Below, in pieces: positions 28,401 through 43,400 of a DNA stretch of 64,000 nucleotides. Location of the stretch: assembly GCA_037951165.1 (NCBI GenBank), contig JBBDHG010000015.1:9714501-9778500 (forward strand), given 5' to 3'. Below the pieces are notes generated by a model. That model had not been told where the DNA came from and did not search any database. It saw only the letters and a list, made by a program, of their open reading frames with translations. Each line of letters starts with the position of its first letter. Within the stretch, counting starts at the first letter, position 1. Both the position numbers and the translations under genes were made by a program. Source of the stretch: Lophius americanus (taxonomy: Eukaryota > Chordata > Actinopteri > Lophiiformes > Lophiidae).

Positions 28401-31400
28401 TTGAGTGACCTTAAAATGTTTCAATGATAGCTATAAGTGACCAGTTCTGAGTGTTGGACTGATCCTTCTCAATATTATAACCACCTGCCTCATATTGTTT
28501 AGGTCAGGAATTTGATTGACTGTAATCCCTACTTACAAGAGCCTTTAGCACCCATAATGGCATCACCAGTTCACCAGTTGTCCTTCCTTACACACTCTGG
28601 CAGGTACTAGCCACTGCAGAACTGAAGCATCCAACAAGATCTGCAATTCAGGAGATGCTCTGACCCAGTCATTTAATTGTCACGATTTAGTCCTTGTAAT
28701 AGTCTTTAATTCAACAATCTTGACCATTTTTTCTTTTACTTTTAACACATCAGCTTCAGGAATGTGGAAAATGTTCACTTGCTGCTTATGTATGTATGTT
28801 TAATATATAATATGTCTCACCAACAGATAGGTGCCATGGCAAACAGATAATGAATGCTATTCTGGCTTCAGCAGCTGTTATAATGTTATGGATGATTTGT
28901 ATTTATACAGAATTCGAAACGTGTTTCTTTTTATGTCAAAATAACCACAAAGGATATTTCAATTTCAACAAACTACACCCTGAGGGCAAAGTAGTTTCAC
29001 TAGACGGAAGGAACTATATTAACAGTTTAGAGTGTAATTATATTACAAAAAATGAACTTGTATAACAAAAATGTTTCCGTTTCTACACGTTGGGCACAGA
29101 GACACATTTACACTGCAGGAGTATGACCTGACTCTAATCTAATCCTTGATTTTCTGTATAAATTTGTTCGTAGTGTATTAAAGTTGTTTGTTTGTAGTAT
29201 GTCTATTCTCTGCTGCTCTCTGGGTTAGGTCTTCGAGAGAGAAAGAGATTATAAATATAATTATCTTTATTCATCTAGCTCTTTCAGGTTACCACTGTGT
29301 GCACCCTTCACCTCCCCATCGCCAGCCAGTCGCCGCAGGTCCATCAACTTCATCATTCATCAGTCTCAGTAGTCATCAGCCACCACCACCAGTATTCAGA
29401 CTCCAAGGGGGGATATACTTGCTCCTGCTCAGCCATTACATGGCTTCTACTGACAGCTAGTGCATACATTCTGATAAATTCTATATTCCATTCATTCATT
29501 CATTCATTCATTCATTCATTCATTCATTCATTTATTTATTCATTATCACCCGCTTATCCTCTTCAGGGTTGTGGGGGGCTGGAGCCTATCCCAGATGACA
29601 ATGAGCGAGAGGCGGGGTAGTAACCACTGACAGATGAAGCAGGATAAAATTAATTATCTGGTTATCTCGGAACATATCAGTGGTTGGGATATATTAGGTA
29701 GCAAGTGATTATTGTGTCCGGAAGTTAATGTGTTGGCACAGATTGCTGAATATGTTGTGATAGAAAGGTGTCAGATAACTCAGTGAAAATACAAAGCAAA
29801 CCAAAAGAGGACATACAGTACAGTACAGTATGTGATAAATGGCCAGTGGTGTTATTGTAATGGCTGATTGATACACCCTTGACCTTTTAACATGTTTTAT
29901 TACTATTGAAAAAGTACCTATATTTTGGTAAACCCTGTAACATTGGTACTAGGTACCTTTTTCCTTATCATTCCCAGTTTGCATTCACAATTTTTCCATT
30001 TTTCCTATGTGGTCCTATCAACACATAAATACTGTACTGTACTGGCTTTTTGATGGGAGGATGATGAAGGGACGGGCTTCCTCTTTCCATCACAGCTAAT
30101 CTCCGTCCAATTGGGCTCCTTGCTGTCAGCACGAGGGCCAAAACTTGTGGTATGTATTGTCTTTTCCTCTCCCTCTACACTGCCTTCATGGTCAAAACAG
30201 GAACATTGCCGAGCCAGAACAAAGGACAACAAGGAAGGGGATGGGGGGTGGGGGTGGCGGTGGGGGCGTTAAGGTGTGGACATGGGAGATATTTGTCCGC
30301 TGTCGTATAAGTGGAGTAAGAGCATAAGTGGGATGATGCTTCGGAGTCTTGGAAAAGCATCTGCTCAGCAGGAAGAGAGCATCAAAGTGTTGCTGGAAGG
30401 TGGATATATGAGAGGTGAGGGTGGGTAAGGGGAGGGGGTCATACCTATTGTGTTCTGCAGCAGTGCGAATGAGTTTTTTTGTATTGTACTGTAACATTTT
30501 GGTAAACTTGACCTTGGATGAGGGATCGTGGCTTTCCTGAACAGCTGTGTTAACAGGTGGGGGTGCTGGAAATACTTGTTCAAAATCACGACATCTTGTT
30601 TCAATCTCCAGAACAATGGGGTGGGTGGAGAAAATTACTCTAACATTTGTTCCGTAACATGACATGGCCTCACAGCTTGTCACAAGAGCTCACATAGGTT
30701 CGAAACAGCTTTATATTGAGGATAGAAGGAAGTGTTCCTGCATAACACATAGGAAATTCATTACAGCATATTTGATTGGTACGTCATGAAGTCGCTTTAA
30801 GCTTTATAAGAGGGTATGATGCACTAGGCCTGCCTAATGATTAGTTCCTGTTGAAACAGTTGAAACACAAGATTAGTCTAAAGAAAATGTTGTATTGTGT
30901 GATATATCTTACAACTACAACTACATTTACAAACCATGTGTTGTCCAATGGACCAGTAGGCTGAAGCAGGGGTCCCCAACCCTTTTTGCACTGTTGATTG
31001 GTTTAATAGTCTTAGTCTCAATATTCTTGCAGCTTGGTGCACCAAGAGTGCACCAAGTGTAGTTAATTACATGTCCACAGGACCAGCACACTGGAGGGCA
31101 CCTGCTCACATACTGTTCAAAGGCCACCCTAAAAGGAACTTGAACACATGCTTTCCAATAGAAAGTCACCCTAGGGGTGTCATTATTACATTTTGTCCAA
31201 TGGATGGGCAACCTTAGAGGGCACCTGTTTACACAATTTTCTCTCATTAAGCAGTGTTTGACACAAAAAATAGTTTTTCATTGCATTTTGATTCCTGAGA
31301 TCTTGATATATTTGTTTACCAAAGCATATATGGAATGCTTTGTTTTATTTGAGTATTTATTTGAATTTATGTCAAAATGGAGATTGCATTTTATTTTATT

Positions 31401-34400
31401 TTAGTATGTATTTCTGTTGTTGTTTTCAATGAAAAGGACAGTATTATCACAGTATTATGGCTTGTGGCTTGACCGACTATAATAAATTGGCCATTCACTT
31501 GTTGAAAAACTTGTTGTTTTTTGTGGACCTTTAATATTTGTATTTGAGTACCCTTGCCCTAAAGATCACATTCTTACATTTTATCCAATGAAGGCCACCC
31601 TAGAAGCCCTATTAGTACATTGAGTCCAATGGATGGGCACCCTAGATGGGCAAACATGATTGCCAGTGTTGCACTGTAAAGACCACAGCACACTGAAAAC
31701 TGATACTTCGAATGAGAGGACGTTGAGAGGACGTTGGACATACGGTGTACACAGCGTGCCTGGGAAAGCCCTCTCTGCCAGAAATGAGTGAAGGAAGTCA
31801 CCAAGTAATGGGTTTTGCATAAGAGGGATGCCGGCGTACAGAAGGGAATTCAACGTTGCAAGTGTGTGTTCCCAAACTACATGGAAAGTGTGTTTGAGGA
31901 AGTTCAAGCATTCACCTTTGTGTATTGACTTCCTGACCATCCTAATTTAATGGGACATTGTTCTTCCATGAGACTGGTGCGTCAAAGACAGGAAGGTGCA
32001 CTCAGAGCTGTGGAAAATAGACAAGTGAGGTATGTAATGGTTATATTCGTGGGTGTGCGTGTGCGTGTTTAAGAAAGAAAGAGGGAGAGGGAGAGAGACA
32101 GAGGAGAGGAAAAGGGAAAAGACAGAGAGAGACAGTGTTTTCATTAGCAATAGGAGTAGTTGTGTAATGATTTATTTCACCACAATATGCAGTCTTTCTA
32201 CTCTAGAAGTCTGGACTGTTGTCTGGACAAACAAGACTTTGAGCTGGGTTATTGTGACTATCACAGTTTTCAGATTTACAAACCAAACAATCCACTGTTT
32301 AATGGAGAAACTATTTAGCAAATGTATACGTTGTAACAAAAAAAAGAAAACGAGGCAGTAAAATCCTACTATTGACCGAACAAATTATTTCTCACTATAA
32401 TTGTGTCCCCTCCAGTGGAGCCTCAAGATGTTTGAGTAGGATGACTCCTTGACGACACACGATTTCACTGTATGAAATCGGACTCTGTGTTTAGCTGTTT
32501 GGATGTGCAGTAGAGCAAGAACATTATTTTACATTAGCATTTTGTTGCATGTTGGGGCTTGAGCAAAGTAATCTGCTGTGCTTTTTACGTCAAAGGAATA
32601 AACAGTTGAGAGACATTTACTGTCTATCTTCCTGCGTATCGCTGCAGGTCCCATATACCAGTTATTAATCCGGATGATCATTACTACTATGGATCTGCAG
32701 ACTGTGTATGTATGCATCACTAGTCCTATTGCATCACAACGAGAAGGCTCAATCTACTTTACTGCCAATATCCCTTTCTGGGGTCAAATGACCTTTATGG
32801 CATTATTGGGTACATTGGCTATCCAACTGTGCCAAATGGAGAGTCCTCACGGTATTATCCCACAAAAACTGTATGGAATAACATTTACTTACAATTATTA
32901 CGGTTAACAAAGAGTTTCTGGGCAAATTCAATGATTGTTTTGCAAAAAAAAATTAGACGTGGATAGAAATAATGGTATTTTTTGTGTCTAATCATAGATA
33001 ACTCACACACACTCACAGTTACAAAGATACCAACACAGAAAATAAATTAATTTAGGTCTTACCTGTCCATAGACACTGGGGCGATGCAAATACACCTGAT
33101 AGTTGTGGAGATATTTTAAGTTTATTTTAGGGTATGTAATACAGGCAAAGCTTAACTTAATAAAACCACTGAGTTTTACAGATTTCAAACGCAAGTTTAC
33201 ATTTTCCATTTCCTCATTCCCAACATAAATTAATGGAAATCAATGGGTTGTGATTGAAAACCAGTCTGAAGAAATGTGAAGATACGGAGTTCATGCTTGA
33301 TAATTTGAAACTTTGACCATGTTGATTTGATTGTTTAAACACAGTCTTAGATTTTTCTTGTGGTAATTGGCCCATTGTTTTAACAGGAAGGCATCAGAGG
33401 TTAACAACAAACGGAGAACAGATATCACTCCAGTTTGCAGGCTGACATTCTTCATATCCACCATGTCCATTGTTTTCATTCATTACCTCAACTCGGAGTG
33501 CAGGGAAACTATAGCAGCGACTACAATACCAGAGCTGTTACCCAGCCATGTGGGTGCCAAGTTCATGTATACGCTTCCCGTCTCAAATTATATCTTTATT
33601 TAGTTAAATCTATGTGTGTGTGTGTGTGTGCGTGTGTGTGTGTCTGTGTGTGTGTGTGCCCCATGCCATCTGCATTACAGTGCTTCTGTTAACTGTTGTC
33701 TGCACAAAGTCCAAAAATATATCCTGCCAGAACTAACTGCTTCATTTTAAGCTTCCAATTGGAGTCAAAGACATTTAGTTGTACTTCCGTCACCATGGTA
33801 ACAGTGGTGAGCCCGACTGGAACTATTTCCAGATGAAAGGAAAAATAGATTCATTACAAAAAGGTAGACTCCTGGAGCGGGCTGTGTGTGTGCGCACAGA
33901 TACGGTTGAGAAGGTATCATTATATGAAAGTGTATGCATGTTTAATGAGCACATCTACACCTCTTTACTGCATTTATGTGTACGTGTGTGAGTGTGTTTG
34001 GGATGAGAAGCACGGCATGAAGCTATCCACTCTCAGGCCACAGTGTTAGCACTCATCAGAGAGAGGAATCCCGCTGTAACACACCCCTCTCTGTTTCTGT
34101 TTCCTGTTTAACCTCAAACCACCAAGAACTCCCCTACTGCTGTGGAAAAGCCAGGCGCATGTGTGTGTACTGTATGAGCAATGTGCACACTGTACAGACA
34201 AATTCAGTGGTAGGATTTTCCAGTAAATGGAGGAAACCAGGGAACCCTCATGATGTAAAGAGTTCAGCTAAATAACAAAAAATACTCATTATTGCTGAGA
34301 GAAAAATCTCAACACCGGGTCCATTTGGTAGCTGCTGTGGAACTTTTTTATCATTTTGATCACATGATTTTCATCAGCTAGTGCAGTTTTCCAGGTTGCT

Positions 34401-37400
34401 ATAGAACCAGAGTAATATTTCTTTCCTGAGGCTTGTAATGTGAAGCAAATTTAACACATGCAGGATATCTTTCCATTTTAGTGGCTTCACAAAAACTAAC
34501 AACTCTGCAGTTACACAAAGGTGGTTGTCAACTCCAGGTGATCTCAGGTTTTCACAATGCAGCCATGAGAACATTCATACACCAATCAGCCATAACATTA
34601 AAACAATCTGCTTAATATTGTTTAAATCCCCCTTTTGCCACCAAACCAGCTCAGTGATGTCACTCTAGGTTCTGTCAGAACCATCAATGCCTTTTAAGCA
34701 ATTTGCTCTACAGTGACTCTTATTTAGGGCTAGCATTCAGTCCCCAACCGCATCAATAAGCCTTTGGTGCCTATGACCCCCATGTCAATTCATCGGTCAT
34801 CCTTTGTCTAGACCACTTTGGTCGGTACTGACCACTGCAGAGCAAGAACATCGAACATAACAAATTTTAAAAAAGTATTCAGTAAAAATGTATTTTAAAA
34901 GAACCAAAAACTGTGTCCAAACTTCTGTCAGAACTGTATTTTTTGTCAATTTATTTGGAAAGCACAACATAAAAAGCACATAAAAATTTGCTTCTAAAAT
35001 AACAAGCCTGCTTTGAAAGTGTAAGGAGTAGGTAGTTAGTAGTTAAATGATATCAATGTTAAAACAGAAGGAGTAAAAGTAAAAACTTGTAGAGAAAAGT
35101 AAATGCTAAAGTGAAGTACAGATAACTGTAAATTCTACTTAAGAACAGTAACAAAGCCTTTATGCTTTGTTACTTCGCATGTCAGCGGTTATTACGTTAT
35201 GGCTGATTGATGTGAGAGGTTTGCTAGAACTGATCACTAACTAGACATTTCAACTGGCGGCAGAGCAGCGTGGTTCACAAATGAAGAGCAAATATAAAGA
35301 AGCTAAACACGTAATCCAGGATAAGAGCAGCTGCAGATGCCAAACACAGGAAGGACAGCTGGAAAAATAAAGCCACACTGTGAATGTGAAAACCGGACGC
35401 GGAATATATCTCTGCTTCACCATTAGATTACTAGTACACCTGACAACAATTATATGCATATACATCCATGAATTAATGTGTTACCGAGATATATTCTTCC
35501 AGTTAAGAGTTTTAGCCGTACTCAATATATCTTTATTTAATGTGCAAACCTGGTGAATAACCCCACTTCATCCATCCGTCCATCCGTCCATCCGTCCATC
35601 TTCTGTAGCTTATTCATAGATATTTATGAACATGTATAATTGACTGTGGATCTATCGACCAAAAGAAATACTACAAAAATGTAGCAAAACTTGCCCCCAA
35701 AGTTATTCTAATTTTACTGATATCTTAGCATTTCACTTACATTATTTGTTTAGATAATTTGTTTATATGTATATATATATTTTTTCGATATGCCTTTAAT
35801 TTAAATTTTACAACAAAAAATTCGTAATAATTTGATTTTAATAAAATTTTGCATAAAAGTTGTTGTTTACTTGTGTCATTGATGATTTGTCTACGATGAA
35901 GAATTATTAGAAGCTTTCATGTCTTGTTTTGGCAATCTGTTTCCTGCTCCAGCTCTCTTAGCAGTGTAATAGAAATGAAAGGAATAATAAATATAACTCT
36001 CACTCATTTTTTTTCAACATTCCTCTCTTGATTTATTTGCAGCGACTGTGCTCTTTCCAGCAGTCATTTTTAGACACAATCCATCATGGTGAAAATTGGA
36101 ATTAGGACCGTCCTCATGACTGATGAGTAAAGTGAGGGCAAGTACAGACTACACTACAGATGGACCATGCGTTGGCCAGCCCCCACCAAGTACTTTTATT
36201 TTTTGTCAAATCGAATTATCAAATTACAACTCATTTTTTGATTTTGAATATTGGCTTCCGAACGAAAAAGGTAATAGCAAAACAGACACATACTGGGATG
36301 GGGCCTCCGGAATGACTGTCAACTACAACTACTGAGTACATTGTTACACTGACCCTTTCAGAGTTAGATTTACAAATATTTGAACCCACAGGGCAGCTTG
36401 AACTCGCCATTCTCTACACACACATAGGTAAAGTATATATTTTGCCAAAGAAGAACGTTAAATATGTATCGGCTCAGAGAAAGAGTGCATTTTCTCTTCA
36501 CCTTCGTGTGTTCCTAAATTGAGCCAGACAAAATCATAGGTTTTTGTTTTCAAAATATTTTCAATTATATATGAAATATGATATAGAATCCCTAATTTTT
36601 GCAGTAAGAGCAAAACATAAAAAAACGGAATACTGTTGTGAACTCAATGCTGATTTTGTCTCTGCGTAGAAGAAGAAAAACATCAGAACCAGCACTAACC
36701 CACGGGCACAGCACGCCCCCTTCAGTGAGGCAGAGGTACCTGCTGCCTCACCTCCTGCTTTTTAATTACGGTTTAATGTCAGATCAGCAAGACTAAATAG
36801 TTTATACACACACATGAAACCTATGGAAAGTGAGGACATATAATATATGTGTCTAAAACGATTACATTGGTGATAAACAGTATAAAAGGAAAAATCCATT
36901 CGCTCAACCCAGTTTGTGAGCTCATAGCCAACTCACCTCTATTTCAACAGTAAATACGCAAATTCAGCGATTTTGATTATAAAAATGAATTGAATGATGT
37001 GATACATACAAAAATTACATTTATAGCACATATCAGTAGACAAATACTAATATTTATTTTTATTTTATTAGGCTCTGCCTCACCTGCCTCCCCTGACCGC
37101 ACATCCCTGGGTGGGGGTTAAGCTTAGGTTGCAATGTGGAACTTCACCTCCAGCTGCCTCTTTAATTTTACACATTGCACCTTTAACTGAACTTTTCTCT
37201 TTTTAAAGAAAGGTTGTGTGGAGTTGCATTGTTAGTCTTTTGGTCAAATGTTAACCTTCATCAGATGATCGTCCATCTAATAACGAACACATTGATCAGC
37301 CTGGGACTGTCAAGTACAATTCTCATGTGAGCACCATGGGAAAGAGTGTGATGGTCACACACAGCATAAAACTCTGAGGAGAAAACTCCCTACTCTCCTC

Positions 37401-40400
37401 CCGTTTTCCACTCGTCCCCTCTAATCACAGACATGGGACCATTTCTATATAAAGGGATGGCATGCCACAAATCCCTGAGGGGAGAGACAGGCTTAGTCAC
37501 CACCGCTGTTGTTACACTGGAGCACAATCTCCATTTTCTTCTCTCCTTCTTTCTCTCTCTTTCTCTCGTCCTTTCTGGTTCTTTCTCTATTTATTGCCTT
37601 ACTTCTTCCCCTCTCACGGCGCATTTATTGTCTATCCATTCCACTTCATGACCTGAATGTCCCTCTCTCCTTCATTTGTTTCTCTCATCGTTTCCTTACC
37701 GTCCGAGGAAGCGGAGAAACCTCTCTCTCAGATAACTGAGGAATGAGTCAGAGGAGCGACACAGCTCCATGGCAACCCAACAAATATTTTGGTGCCAGAC
37801 CAACTCACTTTTTTTTTTTCGGAACAGGGATTTTTTTTTTGTTATATGATTAGTGAAATGAAATGAGATGAGGTAGGCGGTTCAATCCAAAGACACTGAA
37901 CCCAATTGGAAGGCATGGCGGAATTTATACTCTATGGCATCTGAACACTACTGCAGAGTTTATAAGTGCACATATTCTGAGCTTGTCACTGATCCGCAAC
38001 AACTACCGCTCAAAGTGTCAGAATAACATGGAATTCTCAAGTTGGTGTATTGGAAGCAGGAAAAAAAGACAAGCGTTAGGATCTGGGTGGCTTTTTCGAG
38101 GACTGGGTCAGTGTCTCTCCACATTTGCAGATCTTGTTGGGTGTTCCCGGTCTGTGGTGGCTAGTACCGACCTAAGTAGACAAAAGATGAACAATGGGGA
38201 ACTAGCGTCTGGTTCCTTGGTGACCAAGGCTCACTGATGCGCGAGAGGAGTGAAGGCCATCTAGCCCATCTTGACTGAAATGGTATCATTTTATTACATA
38301 GCCTACTGGGTCAACTCCCACATTGTGCTCCTCGGCTACACTCCGTTGCTACTTCTGGGCTTTAATTCCCTCTTTTCTGGATGTGCTATTTTTTCTGACA
38401 GATTTTTGGAAAATCATACAGATCATCTGTACAAGTCTTACAGCTGAGCATCTAATGAGAGCATTTCAAATGTTTCTTGCCCTTACTCAAATAATTTAAA
38501 TTAGAATATCACATATGGAAATAGCTCTAAAAAACAAATGAACACAATTAATTAAATAACCAAATACAACAACCAGCCATTATATTAAAACCACATCTGA
38601 GGTAGGTCAGAAGTAAAAAAAAAAACTGTGCAATTGATGATTTTTTGGATCACATTCTGCTCCTTCAAGATAGCAACGCTCCATCAACACATCTGACCAC
38701 GCCTCATTTGGAAGCCAACATTCCCATATATGCAGAGATGGATGGAAGTTGTTGCTTTGCTGGCTTGCTGGTTAAGTGTGAGTCAGACATTTGCAATTAT
38801 ACTTGCACTGAGCTGATGATATAATTAGTCCTTAATCCAGCATATACTTATCAGCCTTAACATTAAAACCACCTCCTAATATTGCATTGGTTTTAGGTTG
38901 TTTTTTTTTGCCACCAGTAGATCTTCCATCTGCCACCTTTCTATAAGAACCAGCATTAACTTTTTAAAACAATATCTATTGCGTTAGCTCTTCTGCAGCC
39001 CACCATTCAGTGCCTACAGTATTTGTATCTATGAGTACGCATGACGCTGCCTTCAGTTCACCAGTTGTTCATCCTCCGACCACTTTGGTAGTTGCTAACT
39101 ACGGCAGACCAGGAAAACCCAATAAGACCTGCACTGCTATACATTTCCAGTCATTTTGTAATCACAAACTTGCCTTTGTCAAGATTGCTCAGAACCTCAC
39201 TCACGTCCATTTTTTCTGCTTCCAACACATTTACTTGAGGACAAAATTTTCACTTGCTGCCCAATATGACCCACCCACTGACAACCCAATGGTCATGACT
39301 TACCCTATCTTTTAGTGGACAGAACATTATGGCTGATCGGTGTACAGTTATTAACACCTATAAGGCCTACAAACACAGAGACTCATCGCTCAGGTAAAGC
39401 AATTTCGAAACATCATTGGAAAGGAAAGAAAAAGTGCCCTTTTGGATTACAACACTAAACATTTTCTACAGATCTAAGGTCCACGGTATGTCATCGGTGA
39501 GCTTTGAAGACATTGGTGTGTTTAATTTTGAACTCCAGACAGAGCCAGGTGAACTATTTCTCCTTGCTCTTAGCTTTTATGCTAAGCTAAGCTAAATCAG
39601 TTCTGCATTAACTCACCGACAAGAGATGAACTAACCATCACATTCTTGAATATTTGTTTTTCACCTCAGTCAGTCATATGTCATGTGATAGCAATATTTC
39701 CTATAGTTGCTAAAGGCAGCAAACGTGCTTCACTGTGCATTCTGGATTTAGAACTTAAGACCCCAACAGCTTGGATAAAGCCTATTTTATATTTAAAAAT
39801 AGGGGCTTTTGTGAGCAACATACGTGAATCTAACACCAGTAAGGATTTGTTGAAATGATTCCAAGGCTGCAGACACGTGTGTGTGAGACAGCTCAGTGCT
39901 GCTTTCATTCTCACTCCTTCCAGCTCTCACTGCAAGACACAGCTTGCCATTGTTTACAACTGAAGTCGGTGTTTTTTCCATGTATCTTCACGAAAGAGCA
40001 CACAGGCTATGACCTCTCCTACTCCCATGTCCAAATGCAAACACATAAAATTATCAAATGCACACAATGGAGTCAATGGCAACCCTTAGCTAAATTCTAC
40101 CAAAAAAAGGTTTTTATTAGAATGGGGCGATTGAGCAGCTGAAGCCCCGTACACCTCCTTTCTCTGGCTCTATGTACACTTCCCTACGCTTGACTAACAA
40201 GGACTTGGACGGCGACCAATGATAGTGGTCGTTCCCATGGTCACTCTGGGTAATCTTTCCAAAAACAATGGAGGATGTTGGTGCTGCGGAGAGATTTGTA
40301 GACCTGCAGAAGAAGTGGTATCTCTCTCTCTCTCTGCTCTTGTCCTTTAAGCTATGGAGAATGTTGAGCTAAGAGGTACATTATTAATTGTACTTTTGAA

Positions 40401-43400
40401 ATGTTTAAGCAAATATGAGAAAACAGCAGAGGCTGTGAAATCATGATTTAAACCCTCCAAAAAGCGAACTAGCTTAAAAATATTTTCTATGAAGTCACTT
40501 TTTACTATCTTTTATAGACAAACTGCCTGGTAAATGTCCATATTCTGGAACCAAAAGTCCAAAGATAACCCTCATGACATCATCTGGGATGTTTCTCGGA
40601 TTTGATTAAAACTCCTCCAGACAAGAGACTTCTTGTGACAAATATTTGTTGAATGTATAAAGAATAAGGGAGGATTAAATAGGTAGCCGCATCAGTAAGA
40701 GGTTATAGTGTATTTGCAGATAATGTTCTTCAGATGGGAATTCCCTGCCTAAGGGTCTGAGGCTTTTCAAATCAAGGACATATTTCAAATAACTTTTCAA
40801 AGCATTACTGGGGGTTTTCTTGCAAACATTTCTTCTGTCTAGTTTCACTGTTCTTTATACCATTGCCGATGTCTCTTATTTGTTTTTACTATTTATTTTA
40901 TTTTTGTTGTTTGGGCTCCAAAACATTGTTTCATTATAAATGACTATTGTGTTCTAGTGTTTTTGATTGATGTAATACACACCTGAACACACATTTTTGC
41001 ACTGGAATAAAGAGCCTAAAGATAAGGTGGTAACTGATACATTTCTTATGTTCTGCAGTAGAATACACCATTTGTCCCCACACAAGTGCAAGTATTTTCT
41101 CTACATTTCCTGTATTTCCTGCACTGTTTTTATACGTATAGGGCCCACTAATCCTATATCACAAATGCATTTAATTAATTGAAATGCACATAAATAAAAT
41201 GTCTGAGTCTCCAGAGGTTAAAGTGCATCATTTGAAATGCGTGCCATGAAAGTAGTTGCACTGAAGTACGATATTAAATCAATTTTAGATGATTTGTTGG
41301 CTTTATCACGTTATTCACCATGGGATGATTCTAAGTTAGCATCACATGATAGAGGAGGTCATATGAAAAAACAAACAAACATTTTTAATACCCAGAGCTT
41401 TTGATTATGAGTCATCGACATCTGACTAATGTGGAAAAAACTCTCAGCTGGAAATAAAGAGGAATTTGGGCCGAGATAAAGATATGAAGACAATTTCTCT
41501 GTCGATGTCAAGTGAGGAGTATTAGAGTGGATTTGTCATGCGTTTTCCCACAAATAAAATTGATTCAGTATTAAAAAAGCTTTTGAATTGAAAAGTACAG
41601 TTGAGGAGACTGAAACATTGGTAGGGTTATTTCCCCCCTATATTTTAACTATTCTTAATTCTTACTGCACAGATGCAAAATTATGTCTAACCAGGCAAAA
41701 GTATGTATGTGAGTTTGCTGTGTTCGGTTTTGGCTAGTCAGCAGCCAGCTGATGAACAGTCTTGTGTTACAAACAAACTATGAACTAAATAATACCTATT
41801 AAGAAACGAAGGAAGTAATAGACGCATGTGATCTGCACTGCGCCAATCTCACTTTGGTGAGATAGTCCTTTCCTACATTAGATGGGTCGAAGGGAGGAGG
41901 GGGTGGTATTCTCAGTAGATCGAACAACAGCCCCAGTTAGTTGAAAGATTAACATAGTTTGTTTGCATGTTTGCAGGATTAGGTTTGGGCTCGTCGGCAG
42001 CCAACTGATGAAACAACATGTATTACAATGAAACAATTTACTAAAACGTATTTCTGAAGAATCTAGGATAGAATAGACGGTCGTTTTTATGTTAGATCAG
42101 CACTTTCTGTTTCTGCATACAGCTACTAAGATAAGCTAAGTCTGCTAAAATATGTTCCTGAAAGCATTTAAAGAGAGTTTGGTGAGAGAACGCTTCCTTG
42201 AGAGAGAAGGGAGTGGCACAATCTGGAATCTGGATAACAGCCCCAGAGCTGGCAGGCTGGGAGGCAAAAAGGTGAGAAGTTTAACATAGTTGGTTTGACA
42301 TAGCTGGTTGAAAATGATTTGTTACTCCCCCTCATTGAGAGAAGCAGCAAAGTGAAGGTTTGCATTCATTGAAGATCTATACCAAAGAAAATACAGGATA
42401 TGACATGATATCACAAGATCAATGTCAATATCTAATTGAAAGTATTTATTCATAAATCATACAAAACCGGACATCGGGCCAAAGTAACTCTGGTATACAA
42501 CTGTTAGGGTCTCTTTTATAAATGAAATGTATCAATTAAATATGGGGTTTTGGATAGAATGTATGACCGAACGGAGTGCATACACTAACCTTCGACTCTA
42601 CACTGGTTACTTGTTGTTTTAAGGTACAACATGGTATTTCTATATCTCAGAAATAGTGTTACTTTATGAAAGGTTTTCTTCACTTTTAGCGGTTCCTCAA
42701 AGCAGAACTTTTTAGCACATTTAAAAAAAATTTTTTTTTATTAATGGCCACTCCATACCGCTGGAACATAAGGGGGATCTGAGAGGAGCAGGAGGAAAGA
42801 TGAATAATTTTAAACCTAAACTAAGGGCACTTTCACACCTCAGCGTCCAAACCAAGGTTATAAACAATATTTGGTGTTTGTTTCACATATCTCCCTATTC
42901 TTGTTGATTGACTGGCTTGTAAACTAATTTGCTTTTGACTTAAGTACTCAACATATCCAATGTCCTCTCTCTCATCCTCGGAGAAATTAAATCAATCAAG
43001 TTAAAGCTTTTTTCCTATTATTTTTTGATTTCTTCATCATCACATAACAATAACTAAATAAAAGTAACTTGCATCTTCCTCTCCCCAAAGCTCATTTTCA
43101 GCGTCTTCCCTTTTTCCATTTATTTTTCTTCTATTATTCTTTATTGGCAATGGTGGTCTTTTATAACTTCCTCTAACGGATCCTCCAAAAAGCGTCTCTT
43201 TTCCCTCCTCATTGTTGTACCAAACTCCGGCTGTTTTATCTGGAGCGTTCACACCTGCAGTCCAGTCAGAAAACTCCCGTTACCATTGTTTATTATTGTT
43301 GGAGCAAAACATCACGTTTTGCGTATAGGCTCCGATCTCATCACTCCCCGCAGATATATTTTTAGGAAGCGATGAGCAAATATCTTAACCGCCAGTCTGA

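Noticed and set aside
40268..40371. Short ATG frame reading MEDVGAAERFVDLQKKW
   Set aside because: It ends after about 34 codons in a CT repeat region and resembles part of a dispersed repeat. Not a supported exon.
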